From: Treponema sp. UBA4377
GTDB lineage: Bacteria; Spirochaetota; Spirochaetia; Treponematales; Treponemataceae
Direction: 5' to 3'
NCBI GenBank assembly: GCA_002391235.1
Contig: DGRX01000021.1
Coordinates: 1-64,000 of the forward strand
DNA length: 64,000 bases
Below the pieces are notes generated by a model, which saw only the letters and a list, made by a program, of their open reading frames with translations, was not told where the DNA came from and ran no database searches. Shown here piece after piece: positions 15,503 to 24,967 of the stretch (position 1 is the first letter of the stretch; each line of letters begins with the position of its first letter). Made by a program: the position numbers and the translations under genes.

Positions 15503-18031
15503 ATGAAAAAGTTATTTGCGATTGTTTTAGCTTTGGCGCCCGCTCTTGCATTTGCCGGCGACCTAAAAATTGTTGCCGTCGACAAAGAGCTTGAGATTCC
15601 CCTTGAGGGCGTGAAAATCACAGTAAAGTCAAATCCCGAACTCAGCGTCCAGACCGACGAAAACGGCGAGGCCGTAATTTCCCTTCCAGACAGCGTTTCA
15701 TCAGGAACCCTTGAAGCGAAGCTTGCCGGCTATCAAAGCGCTTCGGCAAAGTTTTCTTCTTCCAGCAAAGAGGTTCAAATCCCAATGTCGATCGCCAGCG
15801 TAATCGAAGGCCAGGAACTTGTCGTAAACCGCGCCTCGCCCGATTCAACGGAAGAAAAGACCGGCGTTTCCACCGTCATGACAAAGCAGGAAATGCATTC
15901 CACTTCCAACGTCGGCATTATGGAAGACTGCATGTCCTCGGTCAGAACTCTTCCCGGCGTTTCATACAGCGGCGCTTGGGGAACGGAGCCGTCGATTCGC
16001 GGCGCGGAGCCAAGAGAATTTTCTTGCTTGCTTGACGGAATGTACACAATCTTTCCCTGGCACTGGGGCGGCGGAGTGTCGATCTTCAACCCGGCGATGA
16101 TAGAAAGCGTAAAGCTTTCAAACGGAATCTTTTCAGCCAAGTACGGCCGCGCCTCGGGCGGAATCCTTGAGGCGACAACGATCAAGCCTGACTACGAAAA
16201 CTTTCACATGAACTTAGGCATAGCCACGGCAAGCGCCGACGCCTTCGTCCAAATTCCTTTTGGAAAAAAAGTCGGCGGAATGATTTTGGGCGCCCACATG
16301 ACTTACCTTGAGCCTGTGTTCGCGCTCTACAAGGCGACAGGAAGCGACGCGTTGGACATGATAAAAAGACTCCCTTACATAAGGGACTTTTTCCTTAAGG
16401 CCAACTTCACGCCCAAGCCAGAGCTTGACATTTCGCTCACCGGATTTTTCGGAAGCGACGGACTTGAAATCGACCAAACCGAAACCAAGAAAGGCCTCAA
16501 GACAAACGTCAACATGGACTACGACATCTACCAAGCGCTTGCCGGAATCAACATAAAGTATTTGGCCAGCGACAAGTTGCTTTTCCGCGGTTCGCTTTCC
16601 TACAACGGAATGTTTGAGAACATGAAAATGAAGTCCACTGAAAACGGAACTGTAAAGTACAACGACGAATTCGTGGACAAGTACGGCACACTCTATCCTA
16701 GCGTGACCCACGGCGGCTCGTACACTCTGAACAATTTGGAAAACGAGTTCCAGGAAAGAATAAACAACCATCTTCTGTCCGGCCGCTTTGACACCGAGCT
16801 TCAGTTCAATGACGCAAACCGCCTTTCGTTTGGCGTCGACGAATGCGTTTCCACTTCTGGAATCAAGGAATACCAAAACCGTTACGCCGACATCGGAAGC
16901 GGCGACTCGCGCTTGTTCAAAAAAACAAAATGGGACAGCGACATTGACGGCAACAACCTTTTGAGCAATGCCGTCTACGCCTCTTGGAATTACGGAAAGG
17001 AAAAAGACTTTCTGCAGGCGGAACTTGGCTTGCGCGCGGAGATGATGAACATCTTTAACGCGAACGACAACTTTACGCTTAACCTTGTTCCCGACCTTTG
17101 CCCGCGCGCTTCGGTGACAATCACTCCTTGGACAGACAAAGGCCTGCTTGACAAGGCTTCGTTCACGATTGGAAGCGGTTTGTTCACCTCCGTTCCCCGC
17201 GACATCATGCTAATCACAAAAAAGAACGGCATAAAGAATTTTGACATGCATGCCAACCGCGCGGTCTTTGCCGTAATCGGAGCCAACGCCGCCTTGACAA
17301 ACGGCTGGAACTTTAAGCTTGAAGCCTACTACAAAAACTATCTTTCAAGAATTTACGCTTACCAAGTTTCAACAGCGGCCAGCGGATACGCCGAAACAAA
17401 CATGGTTTACAAGGACAACGGCAAAGGCCACGTTTTTGGAATCGACGCAATGATCGAAAAAAAGATTGGCGGCAAATGGGACGGATACCTTTCCTACTCA
17501 TTCGTTTACTCGCGATTGAAGAACCCCTCATCTGTCGGAGCAAACGACTATGTCGAGGCGATGTACAACGCTCCGCTTGACGAATGGTATTTTCCCAACT
17601 ACCACCGCTTTCATACTTTGAACATTGTAAGCAACTGGCATTTTGGAAAGGGCTGGACTTTTACAGTCAAGGGAACGTTGGCGACCGGCGCTCCAAAGCA
17701 AGGCGTTGGAAACGTCACATGTTACGCCGCGCAAATGGAAGACGGAACAATTGTCCAGCGCTACTCAAGAAGCTCTTACTACAGCGACACATTGAGAACC
17801 CAAATTTCTTGCCCGATCGACCTTAGGCTTTCCTACCAGTGGAAGACCCACAAGGACAAGGCAAGTTGGGAATTCTACATCGCGGCGCAAGACATATTCG
17901 TGAACCTTTACGCTCCCAAGGGGGACAAGTCGTTCAACAAGTACACAGGCGAACCAAGCGAAACAGCCGAGTCGGTTGACTTTAGCATCGGCATGCCAAT
18001 CCCTTCGCTTGGAATCAAAGTTCAATTTTAA
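15503..18031 (+). CDS. TonB-dependent outer-membrane receptor with carboxypeptidase-regulatory-like N-domain
   Basis: 842 residues. The signal peptide is MKKLFAIVLALAPALAFA. A beta-sandwich domain of CarboxypepD_reg type (about 19-95, VAVDKELEIPLEGVKITVKSN) is followed by the plug (about 105-220, MEDCMSSVRTLPGVSYSG, PSIRGAEPREFSCLLDGMYT) and a barrel of about 600 residues ending in IPSLGIKVQF with a terminal Phe. It is the first gene of a run with exbB, two exbD and tonB, which supply energy from the inner membrane. The substrate cannot be read from the sequence. The ECF-type promoter lies immediately upstream. Confidence 0.9.
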   Translation: MKKLFAIVLALAPALAFAGDLKIVAVDKELEIPLEGVKITVKSNPELSVQTDENGEAVISLPDSVSSGTLEAKLAGYQSASAKFSSSSKEVQIPMSIASVIEGQELVVNRASPDSTEEKTGVSTVMTKQEMHSTSNVGIMEDCMSSVRTLPGVSYSGAWGTEPSIRGAEPREFSCLLDGMYTIFPWHWGGGVSIFNPAMIESVKLSNGIFSAKYGRASGGILEATTIKPDYENFHMNLGIATASADAFVQIPFGKKVGGMILGAHMTYLEPVFALYKATGSDALDMIKRLPYIRDFFLKANFTPKPELDISLTGFFGSDGLEIDQTETKKGLKTNVNMDYDIYQALAGINIKYLASDKLLFRGSLSYNGMFENMKMKSTENGTVKYNDEFVDKYGTLYPSVTHGGSYTLNNLENEFQERINNHLLSGRFDTELQFNDANRLSFGVDECVSTSGIKEYQNRYADIGSGDSRLFKKTKWDSDIDGNNLLSNAVYASWNYGKEKDFLQAELGLRAEMMNIFNANDNFTLNLVPDLCPRASVTITPWTDKGLLDKASFTIGSGLFTSVPRDIMLITKKNGIKNFDMHANRAVFAVIGANAALTNGWNFKLEAYYKNYLSRIYAYQVSTAASGYAETNMVYKDNGKGHVFGIDAMIEKKIGGKWDGYLSYSFVYSRLKNPSSVGANDYVEAMYNAPLDEWYFPNYHRFHTLNIVSNWHFGKGWTFTVKGTLATGAPKQGVGNVTCYAAQMEDGTIVQRYSRSSYYSDTLRTQISCPIDLRLSYQWKTHKDKASWEFYIAAQDIFVNLYAPKGDKSFNKYTGEPSETAESVDFSIGMPIPSLGIKVQF

Positions 18032-18060
18032 CAGCGGCATTTATTAGAGGAGAAATAAAA

Positions 18061-18681
18061 ATGGAAAACGGATTCAGCTTAATCGAATTGTTCAAGCTTG
18101 GCGGACCCTTCATGTGGGTGCTCTTGACTTTTTCTGTAGCCACGCTCGGCATCGTGATCGAGCGCTGCGTTTACCTTTACTGGCACAACTGCAAGGCCTA
18201 TCCAATCAGCGCAAAAATCAAAGGCTTTTTGCGCGAAGGAAAAAAGGAAGAAGCCGTGAAATTTTTGCGCGGCTGCCAGCGAAACCAAACAATCGCTTCG
18301 ATTCTTTTGGCGCTTTTGGAAAACGCCAAGTACGGCGAAAACCGCATGGAGCGCGCGGCCGAAAGCGAGGCGCAGGAACGCCTTCGCAGAATGGAAAGCG
18401 GCTTCAACTATCTTACAGCGCTTTCTTCGCTCGCGCCTCTTACCGGCTTTTTGGGAACGGTGTCGGGAATGATCGGCGCCTTCCGCTCCATCGCCGAAGC
18501 GACAGACGTCAACGCGCAGCTTGTCGCCGGAGGAATTTACGAAGCCTTGATTACAACCGTATTCGGCTTGATAATCGCCATCACGGCGCTCGTCGCCTAC
18601 AACCTTTTGATCCAGCGCGTTGACTCATTTTCCGCCGAAGCGTCAAAAGCCATCGACGACTTGATTCCGGAGTTGATATGA
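18061..18681 (+). CDS. exbB: ExbB/TolQ/MotA family proton channel
   Basis: 206 residues with three membrane helices (about 17-37, 115-140, 160-185). The conserved core LTALSSLAPLTGFLGTVSGMIGAF and the final GGIYEALITTVFGLIIAI helix are typical. It forms the inner-membrane motor with ExbD and powers TonB. AGAGGAG precedes the ATG. The end overlaps exbD by four bases (ATGA), indicating coupled translation. Confidence 0.93.
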   Translation: MENGFSLIELFKLGGPFMWVLLTFSVATLGIVIERCVYLYWHNCKAYPISAKIKGFLREGKKEEAVKFLRGCQRNQTIASILLALLENAKYGENRMERAAESEAQERLRRMESGFNYLTALSSLAPLTGFLGTVSGMIGAFRSIAEATDVNAQLVAGGIYEALITTVFGLIIAITALVAYNLLIQRVDSFSAEASKAIDDLIPELI

Positions 18682-19076
18682 TTAAAAGACCGCCGCGCCG
18701 CAACATCGAAGATTCGAGCAGTTCTGGCGCGTTAAACGACTTGTCCTTTTTGCTGATAATTTTCTTTATCGTAATCGCGGGCTTTAACGTCAACAAGGGC
18801 TTTTTGCTGAACCTTCCGTCAAAGGAAAAGCCGATAGTGGTCAACACAAACGACATCCTTAAATGCGAGCTGGACCAAAACGGCGCTCTTTTTCTTGACG
18901 GAAAAAACATAAAGATGGAAGAACTGTCGCAAAAAATTTCCGCCAAGCTAAAGACGCAGCCCAACATGACCTTTTTGCTTACGATAAACCCGGAGACGCA
19001 TTACCAAAACGTAATCGATGTTGTCGCCGCCATAAGAAAGCTTAAGGTTGAGAATTTTTCATTCAGGATGAAGTGA
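18678..19076 (+). CDS. exbD: ExbD/TolR family protein, first copy
   Basis: 132 residues. One N-terminal helix (LSFLLIIFFIVIAGFNV) follows a short cytoplasmic stretch (ALNDLSF), and the periplasmic domain ends near LKVENFSFRMK. The usual motor aspartate of the family is represented by the D before LSFLL. It starts inside the exbB stop. Confidence 0.88.
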   Translation: MIKRPPRRNIEDSSSSGALNDLSFLLIIFFIVIAGFNVNKGFLLNLPSKEKPIVVNTNDILKCELDQNGALFLDGKNIKMEELSQKISAKLKTQPNMTFLLTINPETHYQNVIDVVAAIRKLKVENFSFRMK

Positions 19077-19086
19077 GAAAAAATTT

Positions 19087-19488
19087 ATGATTGAAAGAAA
19101 GACAAAAAGAAGAAAGCCTAGCGTTGCAACTTCGTCAATGTCGGACATAGGATTTTTGCTTTTGATTTTCATAATGCTGATTTCCTTGATGAACCAACGC
19201 TATGAGGAAAAGATAAACTATTCCGAAAGCGCGGTTTTGGAACGGACGCAAGCCGACGAAAATTTTGAGATATGGGTTCAAAGCAACGGAGTCGTTTCAG
19301 CCGACGGAAATGTTTTGGACGCGGCCGCTTTGGAAAAAGCGATTGTCGACGCCATCGCCAAAAATCCCAACGTCAGAATCCACATCATCGCAGACAAGGA
19401 CACGCCCTATAAATACATTAACGGCGTGACTTCGATTTTGCAAAGCTTGCAGCACCGCGTCGTAAGCTTTGTGGCAAAGGAAAAGTAA
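19087..19488 (+). CDS. exbD: ExbD/TolR family protein, second copy
   Basis: 133 residues. The N-terminus is TSSMSDIGFLLLIFIMLISLM with the motor Asp in SMSDIGF, followed by a periplasmic domain with VRIHIIADKDTPYKYINGVTSILQ. Two unlike exbD genes in tandem are common in Bacteroidetes- and spirochaete-type TonB operons and suggest a hetero-dimer. Confidence 0.9.
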   Translation: MIERKTKRRKPSVATSSMSDIGFLLLIFIMLISLMNQRYEEKINYSESAVLERTQADENFEIWVQSNGVVSADGNVLDAAALEKAIVDAIAKNPNVRIHIIADKDTPYKYINGVTSILQSLQHRVVSFVAKEK

Positions 19489-19489
19489 A

Positions 19490-20071
19490 ATGCCTGTGGA
19501 AAAAATTACAAAACATGCAAAGATTTGGCGCCTTGCGATTTTTGCTTTCGCGCTTCTTGTTCATGTGGCCGCGATATGCTTATTCAGCGTAAGGCAGAAG
19601 GAAGACGAAATAGAGACCGTTGACTTTAGCCAAGCCGACGTCTTTAAACTGGTTGACGTGCAGGAATACACAAAGCCTGAGCCGGAAAGCAATGAGATTG
19701 TCGTCCAGCAGCCCAAGGCCTCGGAGCGCGTTCTTGAGACAGAAAAAAAAGTCAAGGACTTTGACGAAAGCGCCTTTTTGCCCCAGCACAAAATTTCTTC
19801 GGTGCCGGTGATTCCTATCCGCGAAGTTCTTTCAAAAATCGAATACCCGCCGATGGCCCTGCGCCAGGGAATCGAGGCTGTCGTCTACTTGGAGCTTTTC
19901 ATCGACAGCAAGGGAGCGATAAAAAACATCAAGGTCTTAAAAGACCCTGGCCACGGCTTTGCCGAGGCCGCTGTGGCCGCGCTAAAGGGAATCGTCTGCG
20001 TTCCCGCCAACGCCAACGGAAAGAATGTCGCCGTCCGCTACAGGTACCCGATAAAGTTCACGCTGAACTAA
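19490..20071 (+). CDS. tonB: TonB energy-transducing protein
   Basis: 193 residues. ATG 19490 is chosen because AAGGA lies about eight bases upstream and the gene then follows exbD by one base. One N-terminal helix (about 12-30) is followed by a short spacer without the usual long Pro-rich stretch and a C-terminal TonB domain (about 105-193) containing IEYPPMALRQGIEAVVYLELFIDSKGAI and ending YRYPIKFTLN. It links ExbBD to the receptor encoded upstream. Confidence 0.9.
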   Translation: MPVEKITKHAKIWRLAIFAFALLVHVAAICLFSVRQKEDEIETVDFSQADVFKLVDVQEYTKPEPESNEIVVQQPKASERVLETEKKVKDFDESAFLPQHKISSVPVIPIREVLSKIEYPPMALRQGIEAVVYLELFIDSKGAIKNIKVLKDPGHGFAEAAVAALKGIVCVPANANGKNVAVRYRYPIKFTLN

Positions 20072-20078
20072 CTTTTGT

Positions 20079-20107
20079 TTGCAAAATCGTCATTTTTGTA
20101 GTATAAT
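20079..20107 (+). promoter_or_regulatory. Promoter of the beta-CASP nuclease gene
   Basis: TTGCAA (20079-20084), 17 bp, TATAAT (20102-20107). Only eight bases separate the -10 box from the ATG at 20116, so the transcript is leaderless or nearly so. Confidence 0.75.
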
Positions 20108-20115
20108 ATAGGAAT

Positions 20116-21528
20116 ATGGCGATTAAACTTTATTCACTCGGCGCCGCCGAGGAAGTGACTGGCAGCAAACACATATTGGAAGTTGACGGACGCTCGTACA
20201 TGATTGACTGCGGAGCCTTTCAAGGCCACCGCAGCGAGTCCGACGAAAAGAACCGCAACTTTGAATTTGACCACGAAAAACTGGAAGCCGTGGTTTTGAC
20301 CCACGGACATTTTGACCACTGCGGCCTTATCCCCGTTTTGGCAAAAAAGGGATACAACGGAAACTTTTACGCCACCAGCGCGACGCGCGACTTGGCCAAC
20401 CTTGTCGTAATGGACAGCGCCCGCATTCAGGCCCGCGACGCGGAATACCTGGAGGAGCAAGCCAAGCGCAAAGGCGAGCGCTTCAATTGGAAGCCCATGT
20501 ACGACGAGCAGGACTGCATCAAGGCGATGAACCAATTCGTCACCGTTTCCTACAACCGAAAAATTTTCATCGGGCCAAACGTCTCGCTGGAATTTTTTGA
20601 CGCGGGCCACATTCTTGGCTCGTCGTTCGCTTACTTTACAATTTACGAAGGAACGCCCCAAGAAACGCGCATTTTGTTCACCGGCGACCTAGGCCGCAAG
20701 AACAAGTCGATTGTCCGCGACCCTTCGACAAACTTTCCGCCGCCGGACTACATCGTTTGCGAAAGCACTTACGGAAACCGAAAGCACGACCAAAAGGACT
20801 ACGCGCTCAAGGCCCTTACCAGAATCATTCGCGAAACAATTGACAAAAAAGGAAAAATCATAATGCCGTCGTTCGCGATTGAGCGCACGCAAGAAATCAT
20901 CTACCAGCTGCACAAGCTTGTGGACATGAAAAAAATTCCGCAAGTGCCGATTTACGTCGACAGCCCGATGGCCGTAAACGCGACGGTCATTTTCCAATCG
21001 CATCCCGAATGCTACGACGAAAAAGTTTCGCAAGCCTTCCTTGTCCACCACAAAAACCCATTTGGCTTTAACGCCTTGCAAATGGTCACCAGCGTGGACG
21101 AATCCAAGGCCTTGAACAAAAAGCCCGGCCCGATGATTATTCTTAGCGCCGACGGCATGTGCGAAGCGGGCCGCATCCTGCACCACTTGGCCAACAACAT
21201 CGACAACGAGCGCAACACGATTTTGATTGTTGGCTACATGGCGGAGAACACTCTTGGCCGCCGCATCTTTGACGGCGAAAAAGAAGTGAAAATCATGGGC
21301 GACGTTTACGAGGTTCGCGCCAAGGTTGAAAAAATCAACGCCTTCAGCGCGCACGCCGATTACGAAGAAGCCACCGAATGGCTAAAAGCGGTTGACACAA
21401 GCCGCCTAAAAAAGCTCTTCCTGGTCCACGGAGAAAAGGACGCGCAAGAGTTTATGACAAACTATTTGGCGGAGAACGGATTCAAGAACGTTCAATCGTC
21501 AAAATACGGAGAAAGCTACGACTTGTAA
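20116..21528 (+). CDS. Metallo-beta-lactamase / beta-CASP family RNA exonuclease
   Basis: 470 residues. The zinc motif HGHFDHCG is at about 55-62, the second metal site includes HILGSS and FTGDLG, and the beta-CASP region has PSFAIERTQE, a GMCEAGRI segment and the late histidine in FSAHADY. This is the CPSF73/Ysh1-like RNA-processing family. It has its own promoter and is followed after six bases by a sugar transferase on the same strand. RNA cleavage is inferred from the family. Confidence 0.9.
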   Translation: MAIKLYSLGAAEEVTGSKHILEVDGRSYMIDCGAFQGHRSESDEKNRNFEFDHEKLEAVVLTHGHFDHCGLIPVLAKKGYNGNFYATSATRDLANLVVMDSARIQARDAEYLEEQAKRKGERFNWKPMYDEQDCIKAMNQFVTVSYNRKIFIGPNVSLEFFDAGHILGSSFAYFTIYEGTPQETRILFTGDLGRKNKSIVRDPSTNFPPPDYIVCESTYGNRKHDQKDYALKALTRIIRETIDKKGKIIMPSFAIERTQEIIYQLHKLVDMKKIPQVPIYVDSPMAVNATVIFQSHPECYDEKVSQAFLVHHKNPFGFNALQMVTSVDESKALNKKPGPMIILSADGMCEAGRILHHLANNIDNERNTILIVGYMAENTLGRRIFDGEKEVKIMGDVYEVRAKVEKINAFSAHADYEEATEWLKAVDTSRLKKLFLVHGEKDAQEFMTNYLAENGFKNVQSSKYGESYDL

Positions 21529-21534
21529 ACGCCT

Positions 21535-22974
21535 ATGAAAGATGATGTTAAAAAGTTTGAAGACTACTATTCCGCGAATTTCAACCGAACCAGCTCTTTT
21601 TGGTCCGGCTTGACGATTATGGTGTTTGACGCCTGCATTTTGCTTTTGTCAATCGGCATCGGATTTTTCTTGGTCAACTTGGTCAACCACCGCTTTATCA
21701 ACTTTAGGTCTTTCGTTGACTACTACATTTACATACCGGCAATCTTGGCCGTCTTTTACGCGGCGGACTTGTATCCAGGCATCATGACTTCTCCTGCCGA
21801 GGACGTAAAGCGCCTTTCAATTTGCACATTCTTTGGCTTTTGCGGAATCGCCCTCAGCATTTTTGTCGAGGACGCGGAAGACAAATACGCCATCGCCATA
21901 GCGCTTGTCGTGGCGGTTCCTTTTGCAACGATTTTGCTTCCTGGAATGAGGGAAGCCGTCCGCCGCTTTTTTGGCTTGTTCAAATTTTGGGGTTTGCCGG
22001 CGGTTGTCTTTTGTTCAGGCGATTCAGGCGACCTGCTTGTAAGCCGCTTCCTTAAAAACCGTCACTTGGGCTACCGTCCAGCCTTAATCGTAAACGATGG
22101 AGCCAAGGCAAAAAACGGCGGCGGCTTTTTGGGCGTTCCCGTATTGCCTCCGTCGCAGGAATTGTTCGCGGCTATAAAAAAGAAAAAAATCAAGGTCGCC
22201 GTCCTTTCTGGCTACAAGAGCGACTTTGACGAAATGAAAAAATTCTTCCGCTACACGATCGTAGTCTCGGAACAGTTGAACACAATGATGAGCGGCGCCC
22301 CGCACCTTCGCGACATCGCGGGAATCGTGGCCTTCTCTTCCACAAACTATTTGACAAAAATTCAATCCTTGGTGGCCAAGCGCGCCTTTGACATCGCGAT
22401 AATAATTTGCTCGCTCCCATTGACGCTGCCGCTATGCCTTTTGACGGCGCTTTTTGTAAAGCTAACGTCGCCGGGCCCTGTTCTTTACGGCCACAAGCGA
22501 GTGGGCCTTAACGGGAAGGAATTCAAGTGCTGGAAATTCCGCTCGATGTTCGTCGACGCCGACAAGCAGCTGGAAAAAATCTTAAAAGAAAATCCTGAAA
22601 TGAAAAAACAATGGGACAAGGAGCGCAAGCTTGAAAACGACCCCCGCGTCACGCCGTTCGGAAAGTTCATCCGCAAGACAAGCTTGGACGAACTTCCGCA
22701 ATTAATAAACATCTTTGTCGGCCAAATGAGCTTTGTGGGACCGCGTCCTGTAATGCAAGACGAGCTTGAGCGCTACGGAAAAAAGGCGGACTACATTCTT
22801 TCCGTCCTGCCAGGCCTTTCCGGCATGTGGCAAACCTCAGGCCGCAGCGACACCGCCTACGAAGACCGCGTGACGCTTGACGCCTACTACATCCAAAACT
22901 GGTCGATTTGGCTTGACATTTGGATTCTAATCAAAACCGTCTGGGTCGTCCTAGCCGGCAAAGGGGCCTATTGA
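21535..22974 (+). CDS. WbaP/WcaJ-type polyprenyl-phosphate sugar-1-phosphate transferase
   Basis: 479 residues. Four N-terminal helices (about 20-135) are followed by a CoA-binding-like middle domain and a C-terminal bacterial sugar transferase domain (from about 283, KRAFDIAIIICSLPLTLPL). That domain has WKFRSM, ENDPRVTPFGKFIRKTSLDELPQL, FVGPRP and GLSGMWQTSGRS. It starts polysaccharide synthesis by loading a sugar phosphate onto undecaprenyl phosphate. No other glycan genes adjoin it. It probably shares the transcript of the nuclease gene. Confidence 0.9.
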   Translation: MKDDVKKFEDYYSANFNRTSSFWSGLTIMVFDACILLLSIGIGFFLVNLVNHRFINFRSFVDYYIYIPAILAVFYAADLYPGIMTSPAEDVKRLSICTFFGFCGIALSIFVEDAEDKYAIAIALVVAVPFATILLPGMREAVRRFFGLFKFWGLPAVVFCSGDSGDLLVSRFLKNRHLGYRPALIVNDGAKAKNGGGFLGVPVLPPSQELFAAIKKKKIKVAVLSGYKSDFDEMKKFFRYTIVVSEQLNTMMSGAPHLRDIAGIVAFSSTNYLTKIQSLVAKRAFDIAIIICSLPLTLPLCLLTALFVKLTSPGPVLYGHKRVGLNGKEFKCWKFRSMFVDADKQLEKILKENPEMKKQWDKERKLENDPRVTPFGKFIRKTSLDELPQLINIFVGQMSFVGPRPVMQDELERYGKKADYILSVLPGLSGMWQTSGRSDTAYEDRVTLDAYYIQNWSIWLDIWILIKTVWVVLAGKGAY

Positions 22975-22976
22975 CA

Positions 22977-23202
22977 GCAGTGGCGTATTGTCAGTAGCCC
23001 GCGCGAGCGGGCACGTAAATACTTCCACTAGCAAAACGACACAAGGTTTATGGTCTTGCTACCGTTTAAGGTTTTGCACCATAAGTTGTATTCGCTCTAA
23101 CGCTATCTTTATCTTATCTACCGCAGTGGCGTATTGCCAGTAGCCCGCGCGAGCGGGCACGTAAATACTTCCACTAGCAAAACGCCACAAGGTTTATGGT
23201 CT
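22977..23202. repeat. Two direct 80-bp repeats, each holding a REP-like double hairpin (family D copies 1 and 2)
   Basis: Copies at 22977-23056 and 23123-23202, spaced 146 bp, differ at only a few positions. Each has the hairpin GCCCGC-GCGA-GCGGGC (22997-23012 in copy 1) inside an outer inverted repeat, TTGTCAGTAG or TTGCCAGTAG with CCACTAGCAA. The same element occurs inverted at 39010 and 61935. It lies between convergent genes and may also terminate transcription from both sides. Confidence 0.8.
23061..23136 (-). pseudogene. Remnant 3' end of a second aminotransferase gene
   Basis: Read on the minus strand, this encodes YATAVDKIKIALERIQLMV followed by QNLKR and a stop. It matches the last residues of the intact neighbour (YATAVDKIKVALERIELMV then KSLK). 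Differences at synonymous sites and the amino-acid changes indicate an old paralogue rather than a recent copy. Only about 24 codons survive, cut off by the family D repeat. Confidence 0.7.
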
Positions 23203-23204
23203 GT

Positions 23205-24371
23205 TTACTTTAAACTTTTCACCATCAATTCTATTCTTTCCAAAGCAACCTTGATTTTGTCTACCGCAGTGGCGTAGCATACGCGAATGTGGCCCTCGCC
23301 GCCCGCGCCAAAAACGCTTCCGGGAACGACGGCCACGTTGCGCTCCTTAAAAAGCCGCGTGGCAAATTCCTCGCTGCTCAATCCCGTGGCGGAAATGTCG
23401 GGGAACATGTAAAAGGCGCCCTTGGGTTCAGGCACCGGAAGGCCCATTTCGTTAAAGGCTTTTTCCATCAAGTTGCGGCGCTGCTGGTAGCTTACGCGCA
23501 TTCTTTCAACTTCCTTCCAGCCGTTGCGAAGTCCTTCGGCCGCCGCGTACTGGCTGAATATTGGCGCGCAAATTGTGTTGTAGCCGTGCACCTTTACGAT
23601 TTGCGACAAAAGCTCGTTGGGCGCGGCGATGTAGCCGATGCGCCAGCCGGTCATCGCGAACGATTTTGAAAAGCCGTTAAGGATGATCGTGTAGTCTTTC
23701 ATGCCCGGGAAGGAGCCGATCGAAACATGCTCGCTTCCGTCGTAAACCAACTCGCAATAGATTTCGTCGCTGATTACCCAAAACTGATGCTTCTTTGCAA
23801 GCGCCGCGATTTTTTCCAACTCCTCTTTGGGAATCATCGTTCCGGTGGGATTGTTGGGAGAGCAAATCATCAAGGCCTTTGTCTTTGGCGTGATAAGTTT
23901 TTCAACCGCTTCCGCCGTCGGATAAAAATTTGTCTTTCCTGAGTCCAGAGGAACGGCCTTGGCCTGGCAAAGCTCCGCGAGCGGAACGTAGTTTACGTAA
24001 CAGGGCTGGCTTACGATGATTTCGTCGCCGGGATTAAGAATCGCGCGCAAAACCGCGTCAACGCCTTCGCTTGCTCCGACAGTGATGAGTATTTCGTTTT
24101 TGGGCTCGTAAGACATGTTGTAGCGAGCGAGGTATTTTGCAATCTCTTCGCGCAATTCAATCAAGCCCCAGTTTGAAGTGTAGCTTGTGTGGCCCTTTTC
24201 CAAATGGTAAAAGGCTTCCTCGCGAATCACCCAAGGCGTGGGAAAGTCCGGCTCGCCGACGCTCAAACTAATCACGTCGTCGTGGCCGATAAGCATTTCA
24301 AAAAATTTTCTGATTCCGCTTGGGGGAATCTGCATCATCGAGGCGCTAAGCCTGTCGGGTCTTGTGTTCAT
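23205..24371 (-). CDS. PLP-dependent class I/II aminotransferase
   Basis: 388 residues. The fold type I aminotransferase core has the N-terminal SVGEPDFPTPW, the SPNNPTGT segment, ISDEIY and the PLP lysine in GFSKSFAMTGWRIGY, plus the C-terminal arginine segment HIRVCYA. It resembles aspartate/aromatic or PatA-type enzymes; the substrate is not certain. Its start overlaps the stop of the Lrp-type regulator by one base (TAATG), so the regulator probably controls amino-acid use through this gene. Confidence 0.9.
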   Translation of the reverse strand: MNTRPDRLSASMMQIPPSGIRKFFEMLIGHDDVISLSVGEPDFPTPWVIREEAFYHLEKGHTSYTSNWGLIELREEIAKYLARYNMSYEPKNEILITVGASEGVDAVLRAILNPGDEIIVSQPCYVNYVPLAELCQAKAVPLDSGKTNFYPTAEAVEKLITPKTKALMICSPNNPTGTMIPKEELEKIAALAKKHQFWVISDEIYCELVYDGSEHVSIGSFPGMKDYTIILNGFSKSFAMTGWRIGYIAAPNELLSQIVKVHGYNTICAPIFSQYAAAEGLRNGWKEVERMRVSYQQRRNLMEKAFNEMGLPVPEPKGAFYMFPDISATGLSSEEFATRLFKERNVAVVPGSVFGAGGEGHIRVCYATAVDKIKVALERIELMVKSLK

Positions 24372-24865
24372 TATGCCATCGCTCCTTCGCGGCGGTCCTT
24401 TTCGTCCTCAACGTAAATGACGTCGTTCTCTTTGTAGGTCTTTAGCACAAAGCAAGTTTTGGTGGAACGAACGCCTTCCAGCGTGGCAAGCTTTTCGCTT
24501 ACGAACAAGCCCACTTCCTTAAGAGAGTCGCCTTCGATGACGACCATAAAATCGTAGCCGCCGCTCATAAGGTAAACCGACTTTACTTGCGGATAGCGGT
24601 AAATGCGGTCGGCGATTTTGTCAAAGCCGTGCTCGCGCTCGGGCGAAACCTGAATCTGTATCTGAACGCGCACCTTGTCGTCGGTTCCGTTCAATTTTTC
24701 CTTGTTGATGACGGCGCCATACTTTAAGATGATGCCCTCGTCTTCCATTTGCTTTATTATGCCCTTGACTTCATCGGGGCTCTTTTTTGTCATCGCCGCG
24801 ATGTCCTCAACGCTCAAGCGCGCGTTTTGTTCAAGCAAGTTCAATATTTCTTCGTCATACTTCAT
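24371..24865 (-). CDS. Lrp/AsnC family transcriptional regulator
   Basis: 164 residues. The N-terminal winged helix (about 1-60, EEILNLLEQNARLSVEDIAAMTKKSPDEVKGIIKQM) is followed by the RAM/AsnC ligand domain (about 70-145, VQIQIQVSPEREHGFDKIADRI, SGGYDFMVVIEGDSL). A short acidic tail ends the protein. A TAGAAT box lies eight bases before the ATG with no clear Shine-Dalgarno. Translation is coupled to the aminotransferase. Confidence 0.9.
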   Translation of the reverse strand: MKYDEEILNLLEQNARLSVEDIAAMTKKSPDEVKGIIKQMEDEGIILKYGAVINKEKLNGTDDKVRVQIQIQVSPEREHGFDKIADRIYRYPQVKSVYLMSGGYDFMVVIEGDSLKEVGLFVSEKLATLEGVRSTKTCFVLKTYKENDVIYVEDEKDRREGAMA

Positions 24866-24967
24866 AGGAACTCATTCTAGCGCTTTTTTCCCATCTGCGC
24901 TAGTGGTATTGAGTATTGGATAAAAGCAAAAAAAGCGCGAAGGAGCGGGGCGGCTGGCGGCAACACT

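Noticed and set aside
22977..23202. CRISPR or insertion-sequence ends
   Set aside because: Two repeats with a coding remnant between them and no transposase. The REP-like hairpin explains the pattern.
24895..24935. Fifth copy of family D (GCTAGTGGTATTGAG)
   Set aside because: Only the left outer arm matches; no inner hairpin and no right arm.
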